Assembly (NCBI RefSeq): GCF_000948285.1
Contig: NZ_JYBP01000003.1
Span: 1,240,001-1,304,000 of the forward strand
Source of the DNA: Geobacillus kaustophilus
GTDB taxonomy: Bacteria > Bacillota > Bacilli > Bacillales > Anoxybacillaceae
DNA: 64,000 nucleotides
Direction: 5' to 3'
Part shown: positions 37,635 through 46,757 of the stretch, one piece after another
How the letters are laid out: each line of letters starts with the position of its first letter
Numbering within the stretch: position 1 is the stretch's first letter
Notes under the pieces: model-generated
The model's input: only the letters and a program-made list of their open reading frames with translations
The model's database searches: none
What the model was told of the DNA's origin: nothing
Translations under genes and position numbers: made by a program

Positions 37635-38072
37635 TCAGCCGCAATATTTGTCAAACGCAGCCAAAATATTTTCCATCACGTCCTCCATCGAGTGAAACTC
37701 GATGTCTTCGCGCGGAATGAAGTGAACGACTTCTTTCCCCTTTAAGAGCGCCATCGACGGCGAAGACGGCGGATAACCGACAAAGTACTCGCGCATTTTC
37801 GCTGTCGCTTCCTTATCCTGGCCAGCGAACACCGTCACCAAATGGTCCGGCTTTTTCTCGCTCCGCAACACCGCCTGCGTCGCCGCGGGGCGCGCCAATC
37901 CAGCGGCGCAGCCGCACACTGAGTTGACAAAAACAAACGTCGTTCCTTCCACTTGTTTCATAAACTGCTCGACTTCTTCGCTTGTGCGCAATTCGCGGAA
38001 ACCGGCGCGGACAAGTTCATCGCGCATCGGCTGCACGAGTTGGCGCATATAGTCTTCGTAAGCCATTGACAT
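37635..38072 (-). CDS. Bacilliredoxin BrxA/BrxB family (YphP/YqiW)
   Basis: A 145-residue thioredoxin-fold protein with the hallmark CGC active site (SVCGCAAG, cysteines 53 and 55). Bacilliredoxins remove bacillithiol from mixed disulfides on proteins after oxidative stress. ATG at 38072 behind GGAGGG; the frame is open three codons earlier. Confidence 0.92.
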   Translation of the reverse strand: MSMAYEDYMRQLVQPMRDELVRAGFRELRTSEEVEQFMKQVEGTTFVFVNSVCGCAAGLARPAATQAVLRSEKKPDHLVTVFAGQDKEATAKMREYFVGYPPSSPSMALLKGKEVVHFIPREDIEFHSMEDVMENILAAFDKYCG

Positions 38073-38322
38073 TGCCCTCATCCCTCCACATTCATCATCG
38101 CTGCGCTATCAGCATACTATATTTTCGTTTGAAAAATCAATGAAGAGAACCGTCCACGGCCGCATGTCTCTAAACGGCATCATTCAGAACAAACGGGGCT
38201 AAACGCACCCGTTTGGCCGCCATCAAACGAGCGATTTCGTTTCGCTTTCTATCAACCGCCGCGGCCATTGTCAGCGACCAAACATATACTATGCCATCGA
38301 TGGCCATGAAAGGAGCGTGCAC

Positions 38323-38769
38323 ATGGGATACATTGAAGAACTGCGAAAAATCATTGGAACCCGGCCGATCATCTTGGCGGGAGCCGGGGTCGCTGTCACC
38401 GATGAATGCGGGCGGATTTTATTGCAGAAACGCCGCGACGGCTTATGGGGACTGCCCGGCGGTTTGTTGGAGTTGGGGGAGTCCGCAGAAGAAGCAGCCC
38501 GGCGGGAAGTGTGGGAAGAAACAGGGCTGGAAATCGGCAAACTGGAACTAGTCGATGTGTTTTCTGGAAAAAAATATTTTGTTCGGCTGCCTAATGGAGA
38601 TCAATATTACCCAGTCACTGTTGTTTATCTCACCCGTGATATCCGCGGTGGAGAACTGAAAGAAGACGGGGAAGAATCGCTGGAAGTGAAATTCTTCCCT
38701 TTTCATGAATTGCCAAACGAACTCTCTCCTCTTGTTAAAGATTTTATCGAACAATATTTCAGGGGATGA
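38323..38769 (+). CDS. NUDIX hydrolase
   Basis: 148 residues with a full Nudix box (GGLLELGESAEEAARREV then WEETG). AAAGGAGC lies six bases before the ATG at 38323. Hydrolyses a nucleoside diphosphate-linked substrate; which one cannot be read from sequence. Monocistronic, followed by a perfect hairpin AAGCCTTGGAG / CTCCAAGGCTT near 38776-38803 that lacks a T-run. Confidence 0.88.
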   Translation: MGYIEELRKIIGTRPIILAGAGVAVTDECGRILLQKRRDGLWGLPGGLLELGESAEEAARREVWEETGLEIGKLELVDVFSGKKYFVRLPNGDQYYPVTVVYLTRDIRGGELKEDGEESLEVKFFPFHELPNELSPLVKDFIEQYFRG

Positions 38770-38862
38770 CGAGCCAAGCCTTGGAGCTCTCTCCAAGGCT
38801 TCACCATTGTTGAAAACACTCTTTTCTAAGAACCAAATCCGCAGCTGGAGGGGCAAAAAAAT

Positions 38863-39258
38863 TTAGAAGCCCATTTTAATGGTAATAAATTGAAGAATAA
38901 TCGGCGCACCTTTTGGCGGCGGCTCGGCTGTTTTCAACGTCAGTTTCCCCTTTTCCACCTCATACAGTTTTTCCGGTTGCAGCACCCCATTAATAAACAA
39001 GTTGATCCATGATACATGTTTCGGATCTAAAATACCGCGGTCGCCGTACTCTCTCAGTTCATCGCCGTCTGTATAGACGGTTTTCACTCCGTCTGATATG
39101 GTGTTATACTGGTACGTTTCCGCCTGCAAGACACGCGGAGGGAAGTGGAGCGCCACACGGAGGGGAATGGTCAGTACAGCATGGGTCCAATCGTATACTT
39201 TGGAAGCAGCAATCACATGTTTTGCTGTTGAAGATGTCCGTTTCATTCGTTTGCTCAC
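38863..39258 (-). CDS. DUF4183 family protein
   Basis: 131 residues starting GTG at 39258. The C-terminal part has the family features [15 protein letters not shown] and [12 protein letters not shown]4183 proteins occur in spore-forming bacilli and are often spore-surface or collagen-like associated. The start overlaps the stop of an 18-codon leader frame that owns the only strong ribosome site. A second DUF4183 gene lies divergently to the right. Confidence 0.75.
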   Translation of the reverse strand: MSKRMKRTSSTAKHVIAASKVYDWTHAVLTIPLRVALHFPPRVLQAETYQYNTISDGVKTVYTDGDELREYGDRGILDPKHVSWINLFINGVLQPEKLYEVEKGKLTLKTAEPPPKGAPIILQFITIKMGF

Positions 39259-39311
39259 CCAAACACACCATATTGTTTCGTGATCATTTCACTCCGCAAG
39301 ATATTTTGCAT
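39255..39311 (-). CDS. Possible 18-residue leader peptide before the DUF4183 gene
   Basis: An ATG at 39311 with GGGAGGTG nine bases upstream reads 18 codons ([18 protein letters not shown]) and its TGA overlaps the GTG of the DUF4183 gene (GTGA). This could be translational coupling through a leader, or the true N-terminus separated by a lost base in the TTTGGG stretch. Confidence 0.4.
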   Translation of the reverse strand: MQNILRSEMITKQYGVFG

Positions 39312-39687
39312 TAGTATATTCACCTCCCATCTTCAAAGTGAATAGCAAACAAAATGGCAGGTTAATGAACGGTAGTAAAAAATCACTATATTCCACTTAA
39401 TTCCGTCTATTATAACAGGATCATAAAACGACCAAATTCGTTTAAAATGTTTGTTTCATAATTCAAATTCACTGGTAAAACAGGCTGGTATAGCAGGGCA
39501 AAAACATCATTTTTCTCCCATTACGGCAATCGCCGAGCCATCCTCTGTAATTAATCCATACAATAAAATGAACCTATGGCACCGGCTGATTGCCAACAGA
39601 GTTCCAGATACTAAAAAGAACGGATGATAATTGGCTCAGCTTCGGGGCCACAGCATGTTAAACACAAAATGGAGAAGGGGAGATTGT
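39259..39687. other. AT-rich divergent region between the two DUF4183 genes
   Basis: About 430 bases, clearly AT-richer than the genes around it. Apart from the leader frame at 39255-39311 I see no gene. It should carry promoters for both DUF4183 genes; none matches a sigma-A consensus well, so sporulation sigma factors are possible. Confidence 0.4.
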
Positions 39688-40071
39688 ATGGCTTTGCAAT
39701 TAATTAAATTGTTTGTCGCCGCTACTACCACGACAGAGGTTGCACCAGACGTCGCAAGATTTTTTTACATCACAACAGCTGAAACAGCAGAAGGAGCAAC
39801 CTTAACGATCGACGCAGCCAGCTTTTTGCAAGACGACGGCAGCCAAGCGACACAGCTGCCAGCATTGGCAACTAACAATAGCTACTTTAACGTGTACATT
39901 AACGGCGTTTTGCAAATGGAAGGGATATCGACGTACACCCCAGGAGCTACCGGCGTCGGGTCACTGTCCATTACCGTCCCGACCGGAAGCGGCTCGATTC
40001 CAGCTAACACCCCGGTTGTGCTCGAAATTGTCCAATTCGCTCCAAGCTCCAACACTACTGTGACGACGTAA
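39688..40071 (+). CDS. DUF4183 family protein, Thr/Ser/Ala-rich
   Basis: 127 residues from the ATG at 39688 (GAAGGGGAGA upstream). Central YFNVYINGVLQMEG and C-terminal NTPVVLEIVQFAP match the family seen in the divergent partner. Rich in Thr, Ser and Ala with few charges, as in spore-surface proteins. No signal peptide. Role inferred only from family context. Confidence 0.75.
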   Translation: MALQLIKLFVAATTTTEVAPDVARFFYITTAETAEGATLTIDAASFLQDDGSQATQLPALATNNSYFNVYINGVLQMEGISTYTPGATGVGSLSITVPTGSGSIPANTPVVLEIVQFAPSSNTTVTT

Positions 40072-40124
40072 CAGCCGTACTCTTTTCGATCATAAAAACA
40101 GGCGCACCGATGGGCGCGCCTGGT

Positions 40125-41270
40125 TTACTGTTCTGTTTCGTTCTCTTTCTTCCGGCTCTCCGTCATTTGCTTCCACACAGACCCTTTCGCTTCTTCGCCG
40201 CCTTCGATCCGTTCAATGGCCATTTTCACTTGCAAGCTCACTTCAAACTCCGGATCGTTTTCCGCCGCTTTCAACGCTGGCAGCGCCGATTCGTCGCCGA
40301 CTTCGTACAAAAACATGGCCGCGCGCCAACGGACGAGCTTGCTTTCGTCCTTTAGCGCTTCGATCATGGCCGGAATGGCCTCCGGATCGCCGATGTCGGA
40401 CAAACAGTCGCCGGCGGTGCGGCGGACAGCGACAGCAGGATCTTTTAACGCTTCATACAAATACGGAAGCACCTTTTTGCCGCCGATCATGCCGAGATAC
40501 GCCGTCGCCAGGCGGCGAATCGCCATTTTTTCATCCTTGAGCGCCTTGGCCAGCACCGGGATATCGTCCTCGGTCGGCTCGGCCATCTGTTCGAGCGCGG
40601 CATACCGTTTGCGCCAATCCGGGTCATCGAGCATCTCGCTCGTCACTTTGAGGCTTGGACGCTTTTGCACCGTTTTTTCCTGCTCGCCGCGGCGGAACAT
40701 GTTGACGATCCGCTCCAGCCGCTCGGGCGGATAGGCTGCCGACAGCTCATCGACTATTTCGCGGCCGATTTCCTCAAACGTGCCGTAGCGCACTCCTTTT
40801 TCGACCCATTTGCGCTCAAGCACAACATTTCCTGCGTATTTTTGCGCCTCAATGACCGCGTCCATAAACGGTTTCGGCAGCCCGACGCGGTGTTCGCGCT
40901 CCCCATCGACAAGCTTCACTTGCATCGGCAGACCGTACAGCATTTGCACGAACACTTTCACTTCGCCGAAATGTTCGTTTCCTTTCGGCTTTGTCTCGGC
41001 GCCGTCATCCACTTTCTCGCCGAACACTTCGCGCACTTTCGCCAAAATGTCGCGCCAGTCGTATTTCGGATGGCGTTCAATAGCCAAAAAATCAGCGACA
41101 TGGTAAATGCCTTTCACTCCGTCAATGCGCATCAATGCTTGAATAAGCGGCGGCGCTTCGCTGATGTTGTCCGGTTTGTAGTTATGGCGCGTGCCGGAAG
41201 GCAATTCTTCATCAAGCAATATTTTCATCGTGTTCGGGCTTGGCGTCGGCTCAATCGCTTGAATGCGCAA
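40125..41270 (-). CDS. cvfC: Conserved virulence factor C-like protein with HEAT repeats
   Basis: 381 residues. The N-terminal 90 residues look like a NifU/Nfu N-type scaffold domain. The second half has HEAT-like repeats (DPDWRKRYAALEQM, DEKMAIRRLATAYLG, DPAVAVRRTAGDCLS, ESKLVRWRAAMFL). This matches CvfC of Staphylococcus and YpgR of B. subtilis. Biochemical role unknown. It lies 18 bases behind the glutathione peroxidase gene, as in B. subtilis. Confidence 0.85.
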   Translation of the reverse strand: MRIQAIEPTPSPNTMKILLDEELPSGTRHNYKPDNISEAPPLIQALMRIDGVKGIYHVADFLAIERHPKYDWRDILAKVREVFGEKVDDGAETKPKGNEHFGEVKVFVQMLYGLPMQVKLVDGEREHRVGLPKPFMDAVIEAQKYAGNVVLERKWVEKGVRYGTFEEIGREIVDELSAAYPPERLERIVNMFRRGEQEKTVQKRPSLKVTSEMLDDPDWRKRYAALEQMAEPTEDDIPVLAKALKDEKMAIRRLATAYLGMIGGKKVLPYLYEALKDPAVAVRRTAGDCLSDIGDPEAIPAMIEALKDESKLVRWRAAMFLYEVGDESALPALKAAENDPEFEVSLQVKMAIERIEGGEEAKGSVWKQMTESRKKENETEQ

Positions 41271-41288
41271 GCGTTACCCCTCCTTGCC

Positions 41289-41765
41289 TTACAGCAGCTT
41301 TTCAATTTCCTTTCTCAGCTCGCTTGGCTTTGTTTGCGGTGCGAAACGAGCTACAACCTTGCCGTTGCGGTCGACCAAAAACTTCGTGAAATTCCATTTG
41401 ATCGCCTTTGTTCCCAATGCCCCCGGCGCCTCTTCTTTCAAATATTGAAACAGCGGATGGGCGTGATCGCCATTCACATCCACTTTCGCAAACAGCGGGA
41501 ACGTCACACCATAATTCAACTGGCAAAATTGCTCGATTTCCTCTTCCGTCCCCGGCTCTTGGCCGCCGAACTGGTTGCACGGAAAGCCGAGCACAACAAA
41601 CCCGCGATCGCGATATTCGTCATACAGCTCCTGCAGTTCTTTATACTGCGGGGTGAAGCCGCAACGGCTCGCCGTGTTGACAATCAACAGCACGTTGCCT
41701 CGATAGACGGAAAGCGGTTGTTCCTCTCCGCGAATGGTTTTGGCGCTGAATTCATATACACTCAT
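41289..41765 (-). CDS. bsaA: Glutathione peroxidase family thiol peroxidase
   Basis: 158 residues with the catalytic Cys35 in [12 protein letters not shown] (no selenocysteine), [12 protein letters not shown] and [11 protein letters not shown]. Reduces peroxides; in bacilli it probably uses thioredoxin or bacillithiol because glutathione is absent. Upstream partner of cvfC. Confidence 0.92.
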   Translation of the reverse strand: MSVYEFSAKTIRGEEQPLSVYRGNVLLIVNTASRCGFTPQYKELQELYDEYRDRGFVVLGFPCNQFGGQEPGTEEEIEQFCQLNYGVTFPLFAKVDVNGDHAHPLFQYLKEEAPGALGTKAIKWNFTKFLVDRNGKVVARFAPQTKPSELRKEIEKLL

Positions 41766-41825
41766 GATTTTTCACCTCATCTCCATCATAGCGGATTTCA
41801 TGGTTTGTTTCTACTTTTTGCATCG

Positions 41826-42341
41826 TTACTGCCCGGCGAACAGCTGCAATTGTTCAAGTGATGAAACCATATACGGCACCATCTCCGGCAAATCGGCGGC
41901 GTTTTCCTCATAAATGAGGCGTGCAAATTCGACCACGGCTTCATTTTCATACGGGCCGCGTTCATGTGGAAATGGAAAGCGGAGCGTTTGCCGGATGATT
42001 CGCTCCTCCCCCCAAATCGTCCGCAGCGTTCCTTCAATGAGCGCACAAACGGACGAGCGGCGAACCGGAAGGGTAAACAGAAGAGCGAGCCGACAGCCGG
42101 CCCGGCCGTGATAGAGCCGCTCATTGACCAGCTCAGCAAAATCAAGCGAAAGCCGCGCGGTGCAGACGACGAGCGGATCGGGCGCATCATTCAGCCGAAA
42201 TGAAATGGCGTACTCCCGAAACAAACGGGCCAAATCGACAAGGTCGCGGCGCTCGACCACGGCAATGCGCCCTTGCAAATCCGCGTCATATACCGCCCCT
42301 TCCAACACCGTTTTTAAATTGTCAAAGGCTGTCGGATCCAA
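41826..42341 (-). CDS. Conserved protein of unknown function
   Basis: About 171-179 residues, soluble, mixed alpha/beta, acidic at the C-terminus. I chose the TTG at 42341 because GGGGGAA lies six bases upstream; a GTG at 42365 extends the frame by eight codons. I do not recognise the family. It is divergent from metA and 60 bases upstream of bsaA on the same strand, so the two may be cotranscribed. Confidence 0.6.
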   Translation of the reverse strand: MDPTAFDNLKTVLEGAVYDADLQGRIAVVERRDLVDLARLFREYAISFRLNDAPDPLVVCTARLSLDFAELVNERLYHGRAGCRLALLFTLPVRRSSVCALIEGTLRTIWGEERIIRQTLRFPFPHERGPYENEAVVEFARLIYEENAADLPEMVPYMVSSLEQLQLFAGQ

Positions 42342-42460
42342 TCGGAATTCCCCCTTTTTGTTCACCAGCTGTTTAAGGTCAAAAAAATCAATTGAAGAAT
42401 GTTGACAAAGTTTTTATAATTAAGGTATTTAGTAACGAGACAGAAACGGAGGGGACACCA

Positions 42461-43369
42461 TTGCCAATCAATATTCCAAAAGACTTGCCGGCGAAAGAAA
42501 TACTCGAACAGGAAAACATTTTCGTGATGGACGAAGAACGGGCTTACTCCCAAGACATCCGGCCGCTCAACATCATCATTTTAAACTTGATGCCCGAAAA
42601 AGAAAAAGCAGAGACACAGTTGCTGCGGCTGCTTGGCAACTCGCCGCTGCAAGTGAACGTCACCTTTTTGCGCCCGGCGACCCATGAGCCGAAAACGACA
42701 AGCAAACATCATTTAGAACAATTTTACACGATTTTCCCGCACATCCGCCATCGCAAGTTCGACGGAATGATCATCACCGGAGCCCCGGTCGAGCAATTGC
42801 CGTTCGAAGAAGTTACGTATTGGGATGAGCTGACCGATATCATGGAATGGACGAAAACGAACGTCACGTCAACGTTGCACATTTGTTGGGGAGCACAAGC
42901 TGGCTTATACTATCACTACGGCATTCCGAAATACCCATTGCCGGAAAAATGCTTCGGTGTGTTCAACCATACGGTGGAAGCGAAAAACGTGAAACTATTG
43001 CGCGGTTTTGACGATGTGTTCCGCATGCCGCACTCCCGCCATACCGACGTCAAGCGCGAAGACATCGAAAAAGTGCCAGATCTCACAATTTTGTCCATGT
43101 CCGACAAAGCCGGCGTTTGCCTCGTTGCATCGAACGACGGGCGCCGCATTTTCTTAACGGGTCATCCAGAATATGATGCGACAACGCTCAAAGAAGAATA
43201 TGAACGCGACTTGGCGAAAGGGCTGCCGATTCACATCCCAGAATCATACTTTCCCAATGATGACCCAAGCCAGCCGCCGCTGAACACATGGCGCTCGCAT
43301 GCCAATTTACTGTTTGTCAACTGGCTGAACTATTACGTGTATCAAGAAACGCCTTATGAATGGGAATGA
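42461..43369 (+). CDS. metA: Homoserine O-acetyltransferase (MetA family)
   Basis: 302 residues from the TTG at 42461 (GGAGGGG upstream gives the family start [10 protein letters not shown]). First committed step of methionine synthesis. The acyl-enzyme Cys142 is in HICWGAQAG and the catalytic His lies in GHPEYD. Residue 111 is Glu (GAPVEQLP), which in this family marks acetyl-CoA rather than succinyl-CoA use. TTGACA at 42402-42407 may be its -35. A terminator follows. Confidence 0.93.
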   Translation: MPINIPKDLPAKEILEQENIFVMDEERAYSQDIRPLNIIILNLMPEKEKAETQLLRLLGNSPLQVNVTFLRPATHEPKTTSKHHLEQFYTIFPHIRHRKFDGMIITGAPVEQLPFEEVTYWDELTDIMEWTKTNVTSTLHICWGAQAGLYYHYGIPKYPLPEKCFGVFNHTVEAKNVKLLRGFDDVFRMPHSRHTDVKREDIEKVPDLTILSMSDKAGVCLVASNDGRRIFLTGHPEYDATTLKEEYERDLAKGLPIHIPESYFPNDDPSQPPLNTWRSHANLLFVNWLNYYVYQETPYEWE

Positions 43370-43408
43370 AATCAATATATGCAATCATTTCACTTGAACC
43401 ATCCCGAA

Positions 43409-43445
43409 AAAACGCCTTGCTGAAACATATGCAAGGCGTTTTTCT
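43409..43445 (+). terminator. Terminator of metA
   Basis: Stem AACGCCTTGC / GCAAGGCGTT followed by TTTTC. Confidence 0.85.
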
Positions 43446-43538
43446 CATTTTGGCCGATTGTTTTCGTGTTTCGACAATCGCCCTGTTCTTTTAGTTTTTT
43501 TTGACATACAATACGATAGATTCCACCAGGAGGTGAAC

Positions 43539-43640
43539 ATGATGGGCGCTTGGCATGGAAACAGCTTTGCGTTGATTGTCGTTCTGTTTATTTTGTTGAT
43601 TATTGTTGGATGTGCCTGCTTGGGCGGATATGCCTACTAA
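43539..43640 (+). CDS. YjcZ/SscA-type small sporulation protein (33 aa)
   Basis: ATGATG at 43539 behind a strong AGGAGGTG. The peptide has the family features: a short Gly/Ala-rich start, one hydrophobic helix (FALIVVLFILLIIVG) and the end CACLGGYAY. Such peptides are made in the mother cell or spore coat. CATACAATA at 43505-43513 matches a sigma-K/sigma-E -10, which fits sporulation expression. Terminator at 43709-43740. Confidence 0.8.
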   Translation: MMGAWHGNSFALIVVLFILLIIVGCACLGGYAY

Positions 43641-43708
43641 CCGAAATCACTGATTGCCTTCATCCGGCCGCCGTGTTTGCCAGCATCCGGCCGGCTTGCA
43701 GCGGGAAA

Positions 43709-43740
43709 GCGGGAACACGAACGCTTCCCGCTTTTTTTAT
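43709..43740 (+). terminator. Terminator of the YjcZ-like gene
   Basis: Stem AGCGGGAA / TTCCCGCT followed by seven T's. Confidence 0.85.
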
Positions 43741-43825
43741 GCTGGGCTGTAGACAACCATGCATAGGAATGAAGGCATCGTCCATGCTAAACGTATGACA
43801 ACGGCAGCCAAAGGAGGTGGAGCTC

Positions 43826-43975
43826 ATGACGAAACGCCCAAACAACGGCAGCCGCAATCAAAACGCGCCAACGCAAGATCCGATGGCCTTGCTTCGCGGC
43901 CCGGTTTCCGGCGATAACAGCAAAGGACGTCGGCAAAACAAAATCCAAAATGACAAAACCGATGAAAATGCCTAA
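43826..43975 (+). CDS. Small hydrophilic protein (49 aa)
   Basis: ATG at 43826 behind AAGGAGGTGG. The product is rich in Asn, Gln, Lys and Asp (TKRPNNGSRNQNAPTQDP near the start) without cysteine or hydrophobic stretch, likely disordered. I do not recognise a family; strong ribosome site and terminator argue it is a real gene. It may be a sporulation or stress peptide. Confidence 0.55.
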   Translation: MTKRPNNGSRNQNAPTQDPMALLRGPVSGDNSKGRRQNKIQNDKTDENA

Positions 43976-43979
43976 CCTG

Positions 43980-44012
43980 CAAAAAAGCGGCCGTTTTTTA
44001 GCCGCTTTTTTG
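43980..44012. terminator. Bidirectional terminator, end of the cobalamin operon
   Basis: Stem AAAAAAGCGGC / GCCGCTTTTTT; ends the small plus-strand gene and the minus-strand cob operon, four bases before the cobO stop. Confidence 0.85.
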
Positions 44013-44015
44013 CTT

Positions 44016-44561
44016 CTAAAATTCAATCCCTTTCATCGCGGTCCTTCCTTGTTCATAGTCATGCTTGATGAGCTTCATTTCCGTAACGATATCGGCAGCC
44101 GCCATCAGCTCAGGGCGCGCCGCGCGCCCCGTGATGACAAGATGGAGCGACGGCGGGCGCGTGCGGATCAGCTCGAGCACCTCGCTGACTGATACGATAT
44201 CTTCAACGGGAAAGCGGTCAATGACCAACACATTGTTCAGTTCATCGAGCACAATCATATCATACCGTCCGGAATACACATATTCTTTGGCCACCGCCCA
44301 GGCACGCTTCAATGCTTCCCGGTGGATGTCCGGCGTTTTCGTCCATGTGAAGCCGGCGCCGAGCTGACGGACGTCGACGCCAAGGCGCTCTAGGGCCAAC
44401 TGCTCGCCGTATGTTCGTTCCGGCGATTTCAAAAACTGCAAAACCGCGACGTTCATTCCCCGGCCGACGGCACGCAGGGCAAGCCCCAATGCGGCCGTCG
44501 TTTTTCCTTTTCCGTCGCCCGTATAAACGATGACACGCCCGCTACGACGAGGCGTCGGCAT
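44016..44561 (-). CDS. cobO: Cob(I)yrinic acid a,c-diamide adenosyltransferase (CobO/BtuR type)
   Basis: 181 residues from the ATG at 44561. The P-loop YTGDGKGKTTAA near residue 14, MIVLDELNN and VITGRAA are typical. Transfers the adenosyl group of ATP to cobalt of corrinoids. Last gene of the operon; its start lies inside the end of cobA (20-base overlap). Confidence 0.94.
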   Translation of the reverse strand: MPTPRRSGRVIVYTGDGKGKTTAALGLALRAVGRGMNVAVLQFLKSPERTYGEQLALERLGVDVRQLGAGFTWTKTPDIHREALKRAWAVAKEYVYSGRYDMIVLDELNNVLVIDRFPVEDIVSVSEVLELIRTRPPSLHLVITGRAARPELMAAADIVTEMKLIKHDYEQGRTAMKGIEF

Positions 44562-45312
44562 CGACCACGCCCCCTTGCCGCTCCGGAAACCATTGGAGCG
44601 TCTCACGCAGACGAACGACATCGCCGATGATGATGATGGCCGGATGGGAAATGCCCGCCTGTTCCGCCTCGTCTGACAGCGTCGAAAGCGTCGCCGCCAC
44701 CGTGCGCTGCCGCTCGGTCGTCCCCCATTCAATGATGGCCGCCGGCGTATCCGACGGCTTTCCGGCCGCCATCAAACGGCCGCAAATATCCGACAAGTTG
44801 GCCGCTCCCATGTAGACAATGATCGTATCGCATCCTCGAGTCAGCGCCTCCCAATCGATCCGCTCACTCCGATGCCCGCTGACCATCGCCACCGAGGCGG
44901 CGTAATCACGGTGGGTGACCGGAATGCCGGCGTACGCCGGCACAGCGATGCCGGATGTCACCCCTGGAACGATTTCAAACGGAATTCCGGCTTTCACCAA
45001 CACTTCCGCCTCTTCACCAACGCGGCCAAAAATGCACGGATCGCCGCCTTTTAAGCGGACGACCGTTTTTCCTTGTTGCGCATGCCAAACGAGCAGCTCA
45101 TGAATTTGTTCTTGAACCGTGTCATGTTTTCCCGGCTCTTTGCCGCAGTAAAGAAGCTCAGCGTCCGGCTTCGCGTAGCGCAGCAGCTTACGGTTGATGA
45201 GCCGGTCGTAAATAATGACATCCGCCCGTTCTAGGCATTCGCGGCCGTAAACCGTGATGAGCTTTTCATCACCCGGCCCAGCGCCGACTAAATACACTTT
45301 GCCGACGGTCAT
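44542..45312 (-). CDS. cobA: Uroporphyrinogen-III C-methyltransferase (SUMT)
   Basis: 256 residues from the ATG at 45312, which overlaps the cobT stop as ATGA; the open frame extends far upstream without support. Tetrapyrrole methylase motifs: VGAGPGDEKLITV, YDRLI, RLKGGDPCIFGR. Methylates uroporphyrinogen III at C2 and C7 to precorrin-2, the entry to cobalamin and siroheme. Confidence 0.95.
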   Translation of the reverse strand: MTVGKVYLVGAGPGDEKLITVYGRECLERADVIIYDRLINRKLLRYAKPDAELLYCGKEPGKHDTVQEQIHELLVWHAQQGKTVVRLKGGDPCIFGRVGEEAEVLVKAGIPFEIVPGVTSGIAVPAYAGIPVTHRDYAASVAMVSGHRSERIDWEALTRGCDTIIVYMGAANLSDICGRLMAAGKPSDTPAAIIEWGTTERQRTVAATLSTLSDEAEQAGISHPAIIIIGDVVRLRETLQWFPERQGGVVDADASS

Positions 45313-46364
45313 CGCCCCTTCTCCCCTTTCGCATTGGCCGTGGAAATGCCCGCCGAGGCGAACGTCGCCATTTCGTTCACCATCGCCATTGCTGAAATCA
45401 AGAGCGGAAACGCTACCGCCGCGCCGCTTCCTTCGCCAAGGCGCATGCCGAGATCCAAAAGCGGATCCTTCTCTAGCAAACGAAGGGCTATACTGTGCCC
45501 CGGCTCTTGCGAACGATGGCCGGCAATCATATAGTCTGTGACGTTCACGGCAAACTGGCGGGCCACAAGGGCAGCCACCGTGCAAATAAAACCGTCAAGC
45601 AAAATCGGGATGCGCCGTTCGGCGGCTGCCAGCATCGCCCCGGCCATAGCAGCGATCTCCAACCCGCCGATTTTCGAAAGCCATTCAAGCGGCTTCGCCG
45701 GATCCGGCCGATGAAGCAAGAGCGCCCGTCGGATCACGTCCTGTTTATGGGCAAGCATTTCCTCCTTAATGCCGCTTCCTTTGCCAACGATGCGCTCAAG
45801 CGGCTCATCGGTCAACGTGGCCAATAAGGCGCTCGCGGCGGTCGTATTGCCGATGCCCATTTCGCCGACAATGAGCGTGCGGACGCCTTGTTCAATGATG
45901 GACGCCGCCTGTTCGTAACCGACATGAAGCGCCTGTTCGGCCTCGGACGGCGTCATCGCTTCCGTTTCCGCGAAATTGTTCGTTCCCGGGCGCACCTTTT
46001 TCTGAATGACGCGCTCATCAGCAATCGGCACGGCGACACCGACATCAATCACCTGAAGCAACGCGCCGATTTGACGGCTGAAGGCGTTGATCGCCGCTCC
46101 GCCGTTGGCAAAGTTGTACACCATTTGCGCCGTCACTTCGGCCGGATAGGCAGACACCCCTTCTTCCGTGACGCCATGATCGGCCGCAAACACGAGCACT
46201 CCGGGCGGAGTGACGCGTGGAAGCAGCTCCCCGGTCATGCCGGCAAGCGTTGTCGCCACTTCTTCAAGACGGCCGAGGCTGCCGGGCGGTTTGGTCAATT
46301 GATCGATATAGGCACGCGCTTGTTCAACCATTTCACGGTGGATCGGTGGGATGGAAACATTCAT
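45309..46364 (-). CDS. cobT: Nicotinate-nucleotide--dimethylbenzimidazole phosphoribosyltransferase
   Basis: 351 residues (ATG at 46364 or 46367). Motifs LTKPPGSLGRLE near the start and GEMGIGNTTAASAL in the middle identify CobT, which makes alpha-ribazole phosphate for the lower ligand. Its leader is the truncated tnpB relic, and its ribosome site GGGGGA is unusually far (12 bases) from the start. Confidence 0.94.
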   Translation of the reverse strand: MNVSIPPIHREMVEQARAYIDQLTKPPGSLGRLEEVATTLAGMTGELLPRVTPPGVLVFAADHGVTEEGVSAYPAEVTAQMVYNFANGGAAINAFSRQIGALLQVIDVGVAVPIADERVIQKKVRPGTNNFAETEAMTPSEAEQALHVGYEQAASIIEQGVRTLIVGEMGIGNTTAASALLATLTDEPLERIVGKGSGIKEEMLAHKQDVIRRALLLHRPDPAKPLEWLSKIGGLEIAAMAGAMLAAAERRIPILLDGFICTVAALVARQFAVNVTDYMIAGHRSQEPGHSIALRLLEKDPLLDLGMRLGEGSGAAVAFPLLISAMAMVNEMATFASAGISTANAKGEKGR

Positions 46365-46376
46365 CATGGGCGCACA

Positions 46377-46757
46377 CTATCCCCCATCAAGCGGGAATAT
46401 GCGCTTCCTCCTTTCTCGTCTATGATTGAGGGAACGCGTCAACTTTTCCATCCGAATCATGCCAACACCGTTGGCGAGGGCAAAACGGACGATTTGACGG
46501 CTGATTTTATGGTTTATATCCTTCATCCAGCAGGACTCTTTACGGCCGATTGTGCGAATCATATGGAGCTTCTTCGCTTTGCCCAACGTTCGCCGCAAAG
46601 CCGCATATCGTCGGCGAATGAAAGCGCATTGGCTGTCCTTGAAAAACAACGATTTCGTTCCAATGCTGGCAATGGCGATATAACGAAGTCCCAAATCAAC
46701 GCCCATTGCCTTGGTGTCTTCCCGTTGTTGGACTTCAACTGTGATCGCGACAGCCAA
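46377..46757 (-). pseudogene. Truncated IS605-family TnpB relic inside the cob operon
   Basis: From about 46706 the frame reads the RuvC-I motif GVDLGLRYIAIAS and, later, NHKISRQIVRFALANG and MIRMEKLTRS (RuvC-II), typical of TnpB. It then stops at 46377, so the RuvC-III motif and zinc ribbon are missing, and the N-terminal REC/wedge part is absent too. It lies between cobQ and cobT on the same strand as the operon. No tnpA or clear IS end is seen. It cannot be an active nuclease. Confidence 0.85.

Noticed and set aside
45313-45585. Upstream extension of the cobA frame
   Set aside because: It lies fully inside cobT in another frame and has no start signal; the ATG overlapping the cobT stop is the natural start.
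46377-46757. A functional RNA-guided TnpB nuclease
   Set aside because: The third RuvC motif, zinc ribbon and N-terminal domain are missing, so it can only be a relic.
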